From assembly GCA_003176045.1 (NCBI GenBank), contig PSRM01000164.1, positions 1 through 52,384 on the forward strand: 52,384 nucleotides of DNA, in the 5' to 3' direction. Positions 1-8,550 of this stretch are shown here, piece by piece (position 1 is the stretch's first letter; every line of letters starts with the position of its first letter). A program made the position numbers and the translations under genes. This DNA comes from Verrucomicrobiota bacterium (lineage in GTDB: Bacteria; Verrucomicrobiota; Verrucomicrobiia; Limisphaerales; UBA8199). A model generated the notes under the pieces. That model saw only the letters and a list, made by a program, of their open reading frames with translations, did no database searches and was not told the DNA's origin.

Positions 1-21
1 CTTTCCAGCCGCCCGATGGAC

Positions 22-66
22 GCCGGGCTGAAAAGCCCGGCTCACCGGCAGCCTGGAAAGGCTGCC
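22..66. repeat. two adjacent stem-loops upstream of aroQ
   Basis: GCCGGGCT-GAAA-AGCCCGGC (about 23-42) forms an 8-bp stem with a GAAA loop. A second hairpin with GGCAGCC/GGCTGCC arms follows at about 47-66. There is no T-run, so this is either a dispersed repeat or the end of an upstream transcript. Nothing else is visible before aroQ. Confidence 0.5.
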
Positions 67-162
67 CTACGCCATGGAAAAGGCGGTGTGCAGCGGGTTT
101 CGACAACGTTCTCGACAAAGTTTGCGACAAAGTTAGCCCTTTGGTAGCTTGCGCCCAACCGA

Positions 163-597
163 ATGCGAATCCTATTCCTGAATGGGCCTAACCTGAACTT
201 GCTCGGCCAGCGCGAGCCGGACGTCTATGGCCGCACCACCCTGGCCGAGATCGAGGCTAAAGTTCGGGAAGCAGCCCAAAAGGAGAACGCCCAGGTCGAT
301 TTCCGGCAGTCTAATCTGGAAGGCGAACTGGTGGCCTGGATCCAGCAGGCGAAAGGGAAAGCCGATGTCATCGTCCTGAACGCGGCGGCCTATACCCATA
401 CCAGCATTGCATTGCGCGATGCCATTGCGGCAGTCGGGGTTCCGACTATCGAGATTCACCTTTCTAACATCCACTCGCGCGAGGAATTCAGGCATAAGTC
501 CCTGATCGCACCGGTATGCGTCGGCCAGATCACAGGATTTGGGGCTTATTCTTACATTTTAGCTGTTCAAGCAGCCGTTAACGTTAACGTTACGTGA
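163..597 (+). CDS. aroQ: type II 3-dehydroquinate dehydratase
   Basis: Cytosolic enzyme of the shikimate pathway that dehydrates 3-dehydroquinate to 3-dehydroshikimate. The 144-aa length is normal for the small dodecameric type II family. The N-terminal FLNGPNLNLLGQREP signature (catalytic Arg17 and Tyr22 region), the N-A-A-A-Y-T-H-T segment and the EIHLSNIHSREEFR motif with the catalytic His are all present. It starts at ATG 163. aroQ followed by accB and accC is a common bacterial order. The end of the gene runs into a GTTAAC-rich dyad (CGTTACG TGA CGTAACG) around the stop codon. Function is confident from motifs. Confidence 0.96.
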   Translation: MRILFLNGPNLNLLGQREPDVYGRTTLAEIEAKVREAAQKENAQVDFRQSNLEGELVAWIQQAKGKADVIVLNAAAYTHTSIALRDAIAAVGVPTIEIHLSNIHSREEFRHKSLIAPVCVGQITGFGAYSYILAVQAAVNVNVT

Positions 598-655
598 CGT
601 AACGCGAAAACACAGGCTTTTTGGCGATGTTTTGCGTTAACTCCGCTAAGCCAAA
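574..655. repeat. GTTAACG dyads at the aroQ stop
   Basis: The last aroQ codons and stop lie in GTTAAC/GTTACG repeats that form a hairpin CGTTACG-TGA-CGTAACG. About 40 nt later AACGCGAAAAC and GTTTTGCGTT form a second imperfect hairpin. It could act as a weak terminator between aroQ and accB; no strong U-tract follows. Confidence 0.35.
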
Positions 656-718
656 CAATCTCATTTTAGCCCTTGACCGTCTTATAACCCTCGCATAGCC
701 TTCCCTCAATCTTGGATT

Positions 719-1204
719 GTGGACCTAAAAGACATCAAAGCCATCATTGACTTGATGAAGAAGAACTCGGTCTCGGAGTTTGAACTCGAGAAAGAGGGTT
801 TCAAAATCAAGCTCAAGCGGGGAGCAGGATCAAACGGCGGGGCCGTCACCGGCGCCTATGAGGAAGCACCGGGTTTAGTGCCCGGGGTGGTCTATGTGCC
901 TCCGGCGGCGGCCATTGCGCCGGCAGTGGCAGCAGCCCCCGCCGCCGCGCCCCCGGCCTCTACCGAAATGGAGATCAAGTCGCCCATGATCGGCACCTTC
1001 TACCGGGCTCCCTCTCCGGAATCGGCCTCCTACGTGGAGGTTGGGGCTGAGGTGAATCCTGAAACCGTCGTTTGCATCATCGAGGCCATGAAAGTGATGA
1101 ACGAGATCAAGGCCGAGGCCAAAGGTGTCATCACCCAAATCCTGGTTGAAAATGCAAAACCCGTGGAATTCGGTCAGCCCCTCTTCAAATTCCGGCCTTC
1201 GTAG
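719..1204 (+). CDS. accB: acetyl-CoA carboxylase biotin carboxyl carrier protein
   Basis: Carries the biotin that the AccC subunit carboxylates in the first step of fatty-acid synthesis. The start is GTG at 719, giving 161 aa. The N-terminal region (about 1-40, DLKDIKAIIDLMKKN) is followed by an Ala/Pro-rich linker (about 55-80). The C-terminal biotinyl domain contains the EAMKVMNEI motif, whose Lys is the biotinylation site, and an SPMIGTFYRAP strand typical of AccB. accC follows after a 157-bp spacer filled with inverted CGCAAAG repeats, so the two genes are probably cotranscribed. Confidence 0.95.
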   Translation: MDLKDIKAIIDLMKKNSVSEFELEKEGFKIKLKRGAGSNGGAVTGAYEEAPGLVPGVVYVPPAAAIAPAVAAAPAAAPPASTEMEIKSPMIGTFYRAPSPESASYVEVGAEVNPETVVCIIEAMKVMNEIKAEAKGVITQILVENAKPVEFGQPLFKFRPS

Positions 1205-1212
1205 GACCGGAT

Positions 1213-1357
1213 TTAACGCAAAGGCGCAAAGGCGCAAAGACGCAAAGATGAAAGAGCCACCCAGTTGCGGCGATAACACAGCCAACGCCTCCCTACTTTG
1301 CGTCTTTGCGTCTTTGCGTTAAGTCTTTGCCCTAAGTCTTGCGCCTTTGCGTTAGAA
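1213..1357. repeat. inverted CGCAAAG iterated repeat between accB and accC
   Basis: Units of ACGCAAAGGCGCAAAG run from about 1213 to 1248. The reverse complement (TTTGCGTCTTTGCGTTAAG) runs from about 1299 to 1357, so the spacer can fold into a long hairpin in the mRNA. The same unit recurs at about 4200-4248 and 5428-5456. The unit is 8 nt without unique spacers, so this is not CRISPR. Confidence 0.7.
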
Positions 1358-1361
1358 ACTC

Positions 1362-2744
1362 ATGTTCGAAAAGCTCCTAGTGGCCAACCGCGGCGAGATT
1401 GCCGTCCGCATCATCCGAGCCTGCAAAGAGCTGAATATCCGTACCGTGGCCATTTATTCGGAGGCGGACGTGAATTCGATGCACGTCCAATTGGCGGATG
1501 AGGCCATCTGTATCGGTAAAGCTCCCGCCAACGAAAGTTATCTGCGAATTGACCGTATTATCAGCGCCGCCGAGATCGCCGACGTGGACGCCATCCATCC
1601 CGGTTACGGCTTCCTGGCAGAGAACGCGCATTTCGCCGAGGTCTGCGAAAGCTGCAATATCCGGTTTATCGGGCCCAGCGCCAGGGCCATGGGCGCCCTC
1701 GAAGACAAGGCCGTCAGCCGGGCCCTGGCCAAGAAGGCGAATGTCCCCACCCCTCCCGGTTCCGAGGGTGTCGTGGACAACGAACAAGGCGCCCTCGCCG
1801 TGGCAAAACGCATCGGCTACCCCGTCATGATCAAGGCCGTCGCGGGGGGAGGCGGGCGCGGAATGCGCGTGGCCCATAACGACATTTCACTGGTAAAAGG
1901 CTACCACACTGCCCGCACCGAGGCAGAGAAGGCGTTCGGCAATTCCGGGGTCTATATCGAAAAATACATCGAAAACCCGCATCACGTCGAATTTCAGATC
2001 CTGGCCGACAACAAGGGCCACATCATCCACCTGGGCGAGCGCGATTGCTCGATCCAGCGGCGCAATCAAAAGGTCGTCGAGGAAAGCCCTTCGCCCCTGC
2101 TTGAGACGAAGTTCCGGAAACTGCGCGAAAGGATGGGGCGGGCGGCCATCAAGATCGCCGAGGAAGCCAACTATACGAATGCCGGCACGGTCGAGTTTAT
2201 CGTGGATAACCTTGGGAATTTCTATTTCCTCGAGATGAACAAGCGCATCCAGGTCGAGCATCCGGTCACCGAGGAGGTCACCGGGATAGATTTAGTGCGC
2301 TACCAGATCATGATCGCCATGGGCGAGCCGCTGCGCCATTCACAAAGCGATATCCAATATCGCGGCCATGCGATCGAATGTCGTATCAATGCCGAAGATC
2401 CATTCGATGATTTCCGGCCCAGTCCGGGGCGGATCGAGATGTATTATCAGCCCGGTGGCCGCGGAGTGCGTCTGGATACCCACGCCTACGCCGGTTACAC
2501 CATCCCTTCCCATTATGACTCGATGATTGGCAAGCTCATCACCTATGGCAAAGACCGCCGCGAAGCCATGGACAAAATGAGCCGCGCCCTGAGCGAATAC
2601 ATGATCACGGGCGTCAAAACTACCATTTCTTTCCAGCAAGCTATCCTCCAGGACCCCAACTTCCGCCGCGGCGTCTATTCCACCAGTTTCATAGAGCAAT
2701 TGCTCAGTGGGGCCCGGAGGGATTATTTGTCCGGCAGCAGTTGA
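1362..2744 (+). CDS. accC: acetyl-CoA carboxylase biotin carboxylase subunit
   Basis: ATP-dependent carboxylation of biotin on AccB. At 460 aa it is the length of free-standing AccC. The N-terminal [14 protein letters not shown] motif, the ATP-grasp glycine loop [10 protein letters not shown] at about residues 159-168, a [17 protein letters not shown] segment and the [13 protein letters not shown] signature are present. The last codons and the stop sit inside a 27-bp sequence that also occurs 78 bp downstream, inside the 3' end of the convergent SIMPL gene. This is a local duplication that may have altered the AccC C-terminus. Confidence 0.96.
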   Translation: MFEKLLVANRGEIAVRIIRACKELNIRTVAIYSEADVNSMHVQLADEAICIGKAPANESYLRIDRIISAAEIADVDAIHPGYGFLAENAHFAEVCESCNIRFIGPSARAMGALEDKAVSRALAKKANVPTPPGSEGVVDNEQGALAVAKRIGYPVMIKAVAGGGGRGMRVAHNDISLVKGYHTARTEAEKAFGNSGVYIEKYIENPHHVEFQILADNKGHIIHLGERDCSIQRRNQKVVEESPSPLLETKFRKLRERMGRAAIKIAEEANYTNAGTVEFIVDNLGNFYFLEMNKRIQVEHPVTEEVTGIDLVRYQIMIAMGEPLRHSQSDIQYRGHAIECRINAEDPFDDFRPSPGRIEMYYQPGGRGVRLDTHAYAGYTIPSHYDSMIGKLITYGKDRREAMDKMSRALSEYMITGVKTTISFQQAILQDPNFRRGVYSTSFIEQLLSGARRDYLSGSS

Positions 2745-2842
2745 AAGGCGGCTTTGACTCGGATCATTATGTACCAGTTGAAGTCGGGGCACGACTTACC
2801 CTATTTCTCAGCGATCAGTTGAAAGGCGGCTTTGACTCGGAT
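2738..2842. repeat. 27-bp direct repeat spanning accC stop and SIMPL 3' end
   Basis: Positions 2738-2764 and 2816-2842 are identical (begin CAGTTGAAAGGCGGCTTTG). The second copy encodes part of the last residues of the SIMPL protein on the minus strand. The first covers the accC stop codon. This suggests duplication or remnant of a SIMPL gene end. Confidence 0.8.
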
Positions 2843-3532
2843 TCGTATAGGAATAGTGCCGGGAGCCAGCGCTTCCTGTGGTGGGCGGTCATCCGCGCCA
2901 AACGTTCTGATGTTCTGGACGACCCCATTTGCGTTGGCGTAATTCATCTGCCAGCCTTCGCTCGCTGAAAGATCTTCTTCCAGCAACAGAGGCGCGCCGA
3001 CTTTCGCTCCCAAGGTCTTGGCCGACACCGTTGCTTTTTCCTTTGCTGCCTTAATCGCTTTCTCTCGCGTTTGATTTTGAAACTCGATTCTCCGTGTGTG
3101 ATCGTAGGTCACGCTTTCAACGCTCACCACCGGCATTTCCGCCAGTCCCAGCCACAGGTTCGTGTATAGTTCAAGATCGGTGGTTTTGAAGGAAAGTTGG
3201 GTGGAAGCGACGTAGCCTTCCCTAACCCTGGAACTGGATCGGTACTCCCAATTCTCGGCGAATTGCATTCGGGAAGTCTGGAGCGCCTTGGCATCCACTT
3301 TTGATTCTCGCAGAAATTTCAGCACTTGCTGCACGCTCTTGGTGTGCTCGCTTGCAACAGTTTTCAAGACTGCGCCTTTGTTTTCCACCCGCAGTGACCA
3401 CACCATCTGGTCGGGCACGACTTCAGTTATTGCGGTGCCATAAACCTCTACTCGAGGGAACGGCGGCTCATCGGCCCAGGCCGTTAGGGTGAGGAGGGCG
3501 GTTACAAAGGTTGCGGGGATGATGTGTTTCAT
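2801..3532 (-). CDS. SIMPL (DUF541) domain protein, secreted
   Basis: A 243-aa protein beginning at the ATG at 3532, chosen because it gives a clean signal peptide (MKHIIPATFVTALLTLTAWA) where a longer frame would not. The mature part has the SIMPL/DUF541 pattern: an N-terminal strand VEVYGTAITEVVPDQMVW, a middle region with a charged KAIKAAKEKATVSAKTLG helix, and a C-terminal [13 protein letters not shown] strand. The family is periplasmic and of poorly known role (oxidative-stress or outer-membrane associated in E. coli YggE). It is convergent with accC and divergent from the next + gene. Confidence 0.88.
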   Translation of the reverse strand: MKHIIPATFVTALLTLTAWADEPPFPRVEVYGTAITEVVPDQMVWSLRVENKGAVLKTVASEHTKSVQQVLKFLRESKVDAKALQTSRMQFAENWEYRSSSRVREGYVASTQLSFKTTDLELYTNLWLGLAEMPVVSVESVTYDHTRRIEFQNQTREKAIKAAKEKATVSAKTLGAKVGAPLLLEEDLSASEGWQMNYANANGVVQNIRTFGADDRPPQEALAPGTIPIRIRVKAAFQLIAEK

Positions 3533-3659
3533 ACGTTGCAAGTAGTTAACGATTCTTGTTTCCCATTCGGCAATTCTTTTTCCTGCTCCAACAATTTCGA
3601 GTATCGTATGGTCAGGCGTGTCAGACGGAAGTGAGATTTTTGTAAAATGTTTGCTATGG

Positions 3660-4139
3660 ATGGACACGACGATGACCGACGATCCAAAAATACCGCTATG
3701 CCGGTCTGAGTTGCTTCAGGATATTTCCATCGAACTCGGGCGCCGGTTCGCGGGCTACCACCCGTTTCGAACATTCAGTTGCGAGGTGGATACATGCGAT
3801 AACGATGGCGAGACCCTCGAGAGGCTGACGGTTTGGGCTAGCACATGGTATGGCACTCTGGCCAGCCTCGCTCTTTGGGAGAACGGCACGGTTTGTGTCA
3901 GCGTGACACTAGTGCCCGCAGAGAACAACGGTCAGTATAGACTTGGCTTTTGCCCGCAATGCGACGGATTTACCGCGGCGAATGTTGCTGAAGCTTTCCG
4001 TGATACCGTCTCGGTTTCGACTCGGCTCTGTTATGGCGAGTCGCCCTTGCCTATCCTACGGCGGGTGTGGAAACACAGAGGCAAAGTTCAGACATCGGGC
4101 ACGCTCAGCCGCAACGGAAAATCCAAACCCGGTGTCTGA
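3660..4139 (+). CDS. hypothetical protein
   Basis: A 159-aa protein starting at ATG 3660 (an ATG at 3672 is also possible; a GTG at 3618 would extend it). No family recognised. The middle region is rich in Trp, Tyr and paired Cys (DTCDNDGET, FCPQCDG) and reads like a folded alpha/beta domain. The C-terminus is basic. It is divergently transcribed from the SIMPL gene, so both promoters lie in the same about 130 bp. No clear ribosome-binding site. Coding status is moderately supported by composition only. Confidence 0.5.
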   Translation: MDTTMTDDPKIPLCRSELLQDISIELGRRFAGYHPFRTFSCEVDTCDNDGETLERLTVWASTWYGTLASLALWENGTVCVSVTLVPAENNGQYRLGFCPQCDGFTAANVAEAFRDTVSVSTRLCYGESPLPILRRVWKHRGKVQTSGTLSRNGKSKPGV

Positions 4140-4318
4140 AAATTATGAGCGATCCGCAATATGAGAGATTTACGAACGTCATCTGCTTTGCTCCCGGTCT
4201 CTCCCGCCTTTGCGCCTTTGCTTCTTTGCGCCTTCGCGTTAAATCTCTTTCTATTTCCTAGAACTGCGCTCTTGACACTCTCCCCCTCTAGTCCTACGCT
4301 GCTACAAGAATAGATTTT

Positions 4319-4753
4319 ATGGCTGATAACGTTCCGAATATCCCGAACGCGCCGCAGGGCGCGATGCCTCCCAAGAAAGAAACCGGCAAGGTCCAGCCGA
4401 AGAAAGAGACCGTCCGCATCAATTTGCCGCCTAAACCATCGGCGGCGCCGACGATCAAGCTGCCGACCCTGCCTCCCGGCGGTCCGGCAACCATCCCCAT
4501 GCCCAGCGCCGCACCGGCAACGGCAACGGCCGCTCCGGCCCACGCCCCCGCGCCCAAAGCCGCTACGGCGGCTCCCGCTGCTCCCCGGCCCGTGGCCGCA
4601 TCGGCGCCTCGGCCTGTAATGGCAGCAGCACCAGTATCGGCCGCGCGCACGGTCAGCGCGTTGGACACAGCGCTGGCAGTGGCGGCGATGGTGATTGGGT
4701 TGGCGGCGGTGTTTCTGACTGTCAACAACCTGCAAGAGTGGGTTGGGTGGTAG
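4319..4753 (+). CDS. Ala/Pro-rich protein with C-terminal membrane anchor
   Basis: A 144-aa protein with a disordered Lys/Pro-rich N-terminus (two KKET repeats, residues about 18-33), a long Ala/Pro region (about 45-115) and one C-terminal hydrophobic helix (about 118-138, LAVAAMVIGLAAVFLTV) followed by NNLQEWVGW. This makes it a probable tail-anchored inner-membrane protein with a cytosolic unstructured arm. No enzymatic motif. It sits just upstream of trxA, but a repeat-rich spacer of 166 bp separates them. Function unknown. Confidence 0.7.
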   Translation: MADNVPNIPNAPQGAMPPKKETGKVQPKKETVRINLPPKPSAAPTIKLPTLPPGGPATIPMPSAAPATATAAPAHAPAPKAATAAPAAPRPVAASAPRPVMAAAPVSAARTVSALDTALAVAAMVIGLAAVFLTVNNLQEWVGW

Positions 4754-4919
4754 GAAAAGAGGGTTCAGGGTTCGGGATTTGCAATCAGCCTTTTCAGGCC
4801 TTTGCGCACCTAGTTTGACTTTCACGTTTTTCGTTTTACGTTTTAGGAGTTCGGAGCGCCGAATTCTATTTCGGCGCGAAGACGATTAAGATTAAGAGAA
4901 AGAAGAGTAAGAGAGAAGT

Positions 4920-5255
4920 ATGGCATCCCCGGAGATTATACATCTGACACAAGAGAACTTCGGCAAAGAGGTTCTGCAATCATCCGTTCCCGTGGTAGTG
5001 GATTTTGGCGCTGAGTGGTGCGGGCCGTGCAAGCAACTCGTTCCTATCCTGGACACCCTGGCCGATGAATACAAAGGCCGAGTCAAGATCGGCAAAGTGG
5101 ACGTGGACGAACAGCGAGAGCTGGCGGCGCAATACGGTGTGAACTCGGTCCCGACGGTTTTTTACTTCAAGAATGGCGAGGTGGCCGACCAAATGATCGG
5201 CATGCGCCGCACCTTGAAGGAGCTTCGAGCCAGCTTCGACAAGCTGGCCGCCTGA
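4920..5255 (+). CDS. trxA: thioredoxin
   Basis: A small 111-aa cytosolic disulfide reductase with the standard active site W33-C34-G-P-C37-K38 and a NSVPTVFYF segment carrying the conserved cis-proline. Length and motif order are those of classical thioredoxin 1. An AG-rich stretch (AAGAGAGAAG) directly before the ATG can serve as ribosome-binding site, although it belongs to an iterated AAGA/TAAGA repeat. Downstream an imperfect hairpin (ATGGGA-AA-TCCCAT followed by TTTTCC, about 5298-5318) may terminate the transcript. Confidence 0.96.
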   Translation: MASPEIIHLTQENFGKEVLQSSVPVVVDFGAEWCGPCKQLVPILDTLADEYKGRVKIGKVDVDEQRELAAQYGVNSVPTVFYFKNGEVADQMIGMRRTLKELRASFDKLAA

Positions 5256-5484
5256 GCTTCAGCGAAGCAAAAAGGCAGGAACATTTCGCGGCAGAAGATG
5301 GGAAATCCCATTTTCCTGCTGCTTCATTTTCCTGTCTTCAATTTTTCTGTCGTAAAATCGTTCCGCTGTTTCGTCCTCGGAATTTTCCTGTGTCTTTCAT
5401 TCGCTTGCCCCCCCATTCGTTTGCCCCTATTGCTTCTTTGCGCCTTTGCGTTACATTAACAAAAAACCCGAAGGAGATTTCGTT

Positions 5485-7074
5485 ATGAACGCGCCGTATA
5501 ATCGTCGTGAGTTTCTGACTGAGGTAGGCCGCGGCATGGTGATCGCCGCGGTAGGTTACGAAGTCGCCACTGACCTTGGGTTCGCCTCGGCCCTGGCCGA
5601 GGAGGTTTCCGATCGCCTTTCATTTGGGGCGCTTGAACCCCTCGTTTGCCTGATGCAGGAAACCCCGGTTAACGGCTTGCTCCCTATACTCGTTGACAAG
5701 CTTCATTCCGGAACCGACTTGCGGCAACTAACGGCTGCCGCGGCCCTCGCCAATGCCCGCACATTCGGCGGCGAAGATTATGTGGGTTTTCATACCATGA
5801 TGGCACTCGCGCCGGCCTTGCACATGTCGCGCGAGTTGCCCACCGAACTACAGCCGCTGCCGGTTTTCAAGGTGCTGTATCGAAACACCAATCGCATCCA
5901 GGAACACGGCGGCCGCAAGGATGAAGTTTTGCACGCGGTGTCCGCAGAGGCCCGGAAGTCCGGCCCGCCTGGGAGCGCGGGCATCTTGCCCGCGAGCGAT
6001 GGGGAATCCCTCCGCGCGGCGGTGCGCCGCGAAGACGTCAATGAGGCCGAGCAGACCTTTGCCCGTATCGCTCAAAGCTCTCCTGACGACGCCTTCAACA
6101 GCTTATTGTTTGCCGTTGACGATCACACGGAGGTGCATCGAGTCGTCCTGCCATACCGCGCCTGGGACTTGCTGGGACTCATTGGCAAAGAACAAGCTCA
6201 TACCCTTCTGCGCCAGTCGGTCCGATACTGCGTCAAAGCCGAATCGTGGCAGAACCCGCCTGGCGGAAACACCCCTCGCAATCTGCTGCCGAAGATGCTC
6301 GAAGAACACAAATTGCTCGGCAAGACGCCAGGTGATCGGAAGCCCGACGATGCCTGGGTCGAGCAAACCAGCCAGGCCATTTTCAAATCCACACCGGAGC
6401 AGGCTGCGGAAATCGCTGCCGCTTCGCTCGCCGAAGGGATTTCCCCCGCCTCACTTGGCGAGGCCATTACGCTGGCAGCCAACCAACTCATTCTTAGAGA
6501 CATGGGACGCACCGCGCAAAGCGAGGTGCCAGGCAAACCGATCGGCAGCGTGCACGGAGATTCAATTGGCGTCCATGCCTGTGATTCGGCCAATGCCTGG
6601 CGCAACATGGCGCTCGTGACCAATTCGCGAAACTGTTTTGCCTGCCTCATTCTCGGGGCCTACCAGGTCGCGTTCGATCGCACCGCGCGCGGCGGCGACT
6701 TTCTCAATTGGCAACCGCTCCCATTGGCGCGGCATCTTCAGGAAATTAAGAGCGAAAACGCGCAAGACCTGTTGCGAGACGCCGAGGAAGCCATCCGCGG
6801 AAACCTCCAGGCCAAAGCCAGCGCCGTTGCTCAGCGATATGGCGAACTGGGCCACGACTCACGCCCTCTTTTCGATCTCCTGTTGCGCTACGCGGTGAGC
6901 GAAGATGGTTCGCTCCACGCCGAGAAATTTTACCGCACCGTCTCCGAAGAATTCGCCGCCACACGAGCCGCCTACCGATGGCGGCACGTCGTCGCCCTGG
7001 CCCGAGTTACCGCCAGCGAATTCGGCCGCCCCGCCGCGGGGATAGCCGAAGCCAGGTCGTTGCTTCAGGTCTAA
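5485..7074 (+). CDS. Tat-signal exported protein of unknown function
   Basis: A 529-aa protein. The start ATG at 5485 is chosen for the AAGGAG at 5471-5476. The N-terminus NRREFLTEVGRGMVIAA is a twin-arginine signal, so the folded protein is probably exported. The remainder is alpha-helical without a motif I can assign. Residues about 162-171 (GSAGILPAS) are encoded by a 29-bp palindromic dispersed repeat that occurs identically at 36580-36608, so a repeat has been inserted in frame in a surface loop. No operon partner is evident. I do not recognise the family. Confidence 0.85.
   Translation: MNAPYNRREFLTEVGRGMVIAAVGYEVATDLGFASALAEEVSDRLSFGALEPLVCLMQETPVNGLLPILVDKLHSGTDLRQLTAAAALANARTFGGEDYVGFHTMMALAPALHMSRELPTELQPLPVFKVLYRNTNRIQEHGGRKDEVLHAVSAEARKSGPPGSAGILPASDGESLRAAVRREDVNEAEQTFARIAQSSPDDAFNSLLFAVDDHTEVHRVVLPYRAWDLLGLIGKEQAHTLLRQSVRYCVKAESWQNPPGGNTPRNLLPKMLEEHKLLGKTPGDRKPDDAWVEQTSQAIFKSTPEQAAEIAAASLAEGISPASLGEAITLAANQLILRDMGRTAQSEVPGKPIGSVHGDSIGVHACDSANAWRNMALVTNSRNCFACLILGAYQVAFDRTARGGDFLNWQPLPLARHLQEIKSENAQDLLRDAEEAIRGNLQAKASAVAQRYGELGHDSRPLFDLLLRYAVSEDGSLHAEKFYRTVSEEFAATRAAYRWRHVVALARVTASEFGRPAAGIAEARSLLQV
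5968..5996. repeat. 29-bp palindromic dispersed repeat inside CDS
   Basis: The sequence starting CCTGGGAGCGCGGGCATC contains the dyad CGCGGGCA-TCT-TGCCCGCG. An identical 29-mer lies in the spacer at 36580-36608. Here it is part of the Tat-protein reading frame and encodes GSAGILPAS. Confidence 0.85.
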
Positions 7075-7155
7075 CGGCTTAGCCAACAGGTCCTGCGGTC
7101 GGAGGACTGTCGTCCTTGATACAGGGACATGGTTTTGTATGATCGTGATTGCGGT

Positions 7156-7617
7156 ATGAAGCTGCACACCAAGATCAAACTGTGCGCTTTATTGGCGTTC
7201 ATTCTCGCCAGTGTGTTTTTGGCAGGTTGCAGCTACGCTGAAATGGCACGCCAAGAGCCGACCACCACAACCCAAGGACATTTTCTGGGGAATCCAACAC
7301 CTGCCCAAGAGGCAGCCGACAAGGAGATCCTTCGTTACATCATCGGGATATGGACCACCGCTGACGCCCCTCAGTGGGCTCACTACCATGTTCTGACTAT
7401 TCGGTCCAATGGCAGCTTTACGGCGATCCACACTAATCGGACGAAGTTGGTTTGCGACGGGACTTGGTTCGTTGAGAGAGGGTTTCTCCTTTTGGTGAGG
7501 AGCAATACCCCACCGTCCGATTACTTTGGCTTTCACTATATCCGCCAACTGGATGACCACCAACTGGTTTGCGCCCCTGGTGTGAGCGAAGGGGGCGACA
7601 TGAAGTTCACAAAATGA
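7156..7617 (+). CDS. small lipoprotein, unknown function
   Basis: A 153-aa protein starting at ATG 7156 (MKLHTKIKL), with a lipoprotein signal peptide: basic start, hydrophobic LCALLAFILASVFLAG and lipobox LAGC. The mature part resembles small periplasmic domains that report a scalar value (GIWTTADAPQWAHYHVLTI, GSFTAIHTNRT, DGTWFVERGFLLLV), a beta-rich fold seen in many Verrucomicrobial hypotheticals. Family not named with confidence. A palindromic element follows directly. Confidence 0.75.
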   Translation: MKLHTKIKLCALLAFILASVFLAGCSYAEMARQEPTTTTQGHFLGNPTPAQEAADKEILRYIIGIWTTADAPQWAHYHVLTIRSNGSFTAIHTNRTKLVCDGTWFVERGFLLLVRSNTPPSDYFGFHYIRQLDDHQLVCAPGVSEGGDMKFTK

Positions 7618-7650
7618 CGAAACGTGGCCTGACCGACTGGCTGCAAGCCA

Positions 7651-7746
7651 AAGCGGCGGGATGCGCCGCACTCAAACGCTTCGCGCAGAAGGACGGGGTG
7701 ACAAGGTCGCGGAGCGTTTGGAGTGCGCGGTATTCCCGCGCTTTCG
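7651..7746. repeat. REP-like palindrome, copy a
   Basis: An imperfect long hairpin beginning AAGCGGCGGGATGCGCCGC. Inner arms are ACTCAAACGCTTCGCG and GCGGAGCGTTTGGAGT, and it closes with GCGCTTTCG. It belongs to the palindrome family also found at 11321-11409, 11893-11975, 21199-21301, 23629-23732 and 24699-24797. Confidence 0.75.
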
Positions 7747-7776
7747 TTTTGAAACTACGTTCGCGGGCTTCCCTTT

Positions 7777-8430
7777 TCACCTGCGCCGGACAAAACCAAA
7801 TATGCCCAGAGCTGCCAGCGCGAGGATTGAAGGTTCGGGGACTACCTCGACGCTGAAGGCGAAGGTGGTTTTGTTTCCCCTCGCGATCCAGTTGAAACGC
7901 GAAAACTCCTGGGCCTGGCTTGCCAGGAGGCCGAGGCTGTTTTGGTTTACTATAACGTCCGCGGTGGACGTAGCGGGCTCAACAGACAGCCAATAAGTGT
8001 TGCCGGCTTGCAGGAAGGGCCTGGTCGCGGCGGTCAGTGAGGTTAAAGGATTGTTCGCCCCGAAAGGACCTGAGCAGGCAACATTGGAAAACGTTTCCAG
8101 GCGGGCGTTGGGAAGATTCCCCGGGCTGTTGTCGGAGATAACGACGTTGGCGAGGTCGCTGGCCAAATTGGTATTGCCTGCGCTGAGCACGAGACTCACC
8201 CGGCTCAGGGTGCCCGATACGCTGGGCGTGAAGGCGAAAGCCTCGCCCACGTATGGTTGGGGCGGGTTTGCGCTGCCGTTAACCAGCCAACCGGAGCCGT
8301 TCGTGTAGGTGTCGCCAGGCTCGCCGAAAGTGTTATAGGTGATGACCTGCGCGGTGGAATGAAGAGCCACCGTCGCGGAGATTAGGATCAGGATTTTATA
8401 AGCAGCTCTCATCTGAGTACTTGGCGACAT
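7777..8430 (-). CDS. PEP-CTERM sorted exported protein
   Basis: A 217-aa secreted protein. The N-terminal signal peptide (AYKILILISATVALHSTAQ) and C-terminal PEP-CTERM tail (VPEP, hydrophobic ILALAALGIFGF, then RRR) predict export and processing by an exosortase, which is not in this window. The mature domain (AFTPSVSGTLSRVSLVL, NTYWLSVEPA) resembles the beta-sandwich choice-anchor domains common next to PEP-CTERM tails; that assignment is tentative. An internal ATG at 8412 is an alternative start. It is separated from the upstream large gene by a perfect 25-bp inverted repeat. Confidence 0.88.
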   Translation of the reverse strand: MSPSTQMRAAYKILILISATVALHSTAQVITYNTFGEPGDTYTNGSGWLVNGSANPPQPYVGEAFAFTPSVSGTLSRVSLVLSAGNTNLASDLANVVISDNSPGNLPNARLETFSNVACSGPFGANNPLTSLTAATRPFLQAGNTYWLSVEPATSTADVIVNQNSLGLLASQAQEFSRFNWIARGNKTTFAFSVEVVPEPSILALAALGIFGFVRRR

Positions 8431-8472
8431 GGAGTTTGGGCTACTTTGTCAAAATAGGCAAGCACAATTTTA

Positions 8473-8547
8473 GGGGCGGGGACGGCCTCGTCCCCGCACG
8501 TTATTAAAAGACCTGTCGAATAGCGGGGACGAGGCCGTCCCCGCCCC
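8473..8547. repeat. perfect 25-bp inverted repeat
   Basis: Arms at 8473-8497 and 8523-8547 are exact reverse complements (GGGGCGGGGACGGCCTCG... and its complement) around a 25-nt AT-richer loop. It lies between two same-strand genes. The stem is extremely stable and could terminate or protect transcripts, but no U-tract follows on either side, so a dispersed repeat is as likely. Confidence 0.85.
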
Positions 8548-8550
8548 TGC

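Noticed and set aside
1213-1357. CRISPR array
   Set aside because: Units are only about 8 nt, contiguous or imperfect, with no unique spacers; it is an iterated inverted repeat.
4088-4825. 245-codon minus-strand frame over the Ala/Pro-rich gene
   Set aside because: Consists of Arg/Gly/His-rich low-complexity sequence and runs through iterated repeats; the plus-strand frame has a coherent membrane anchor.
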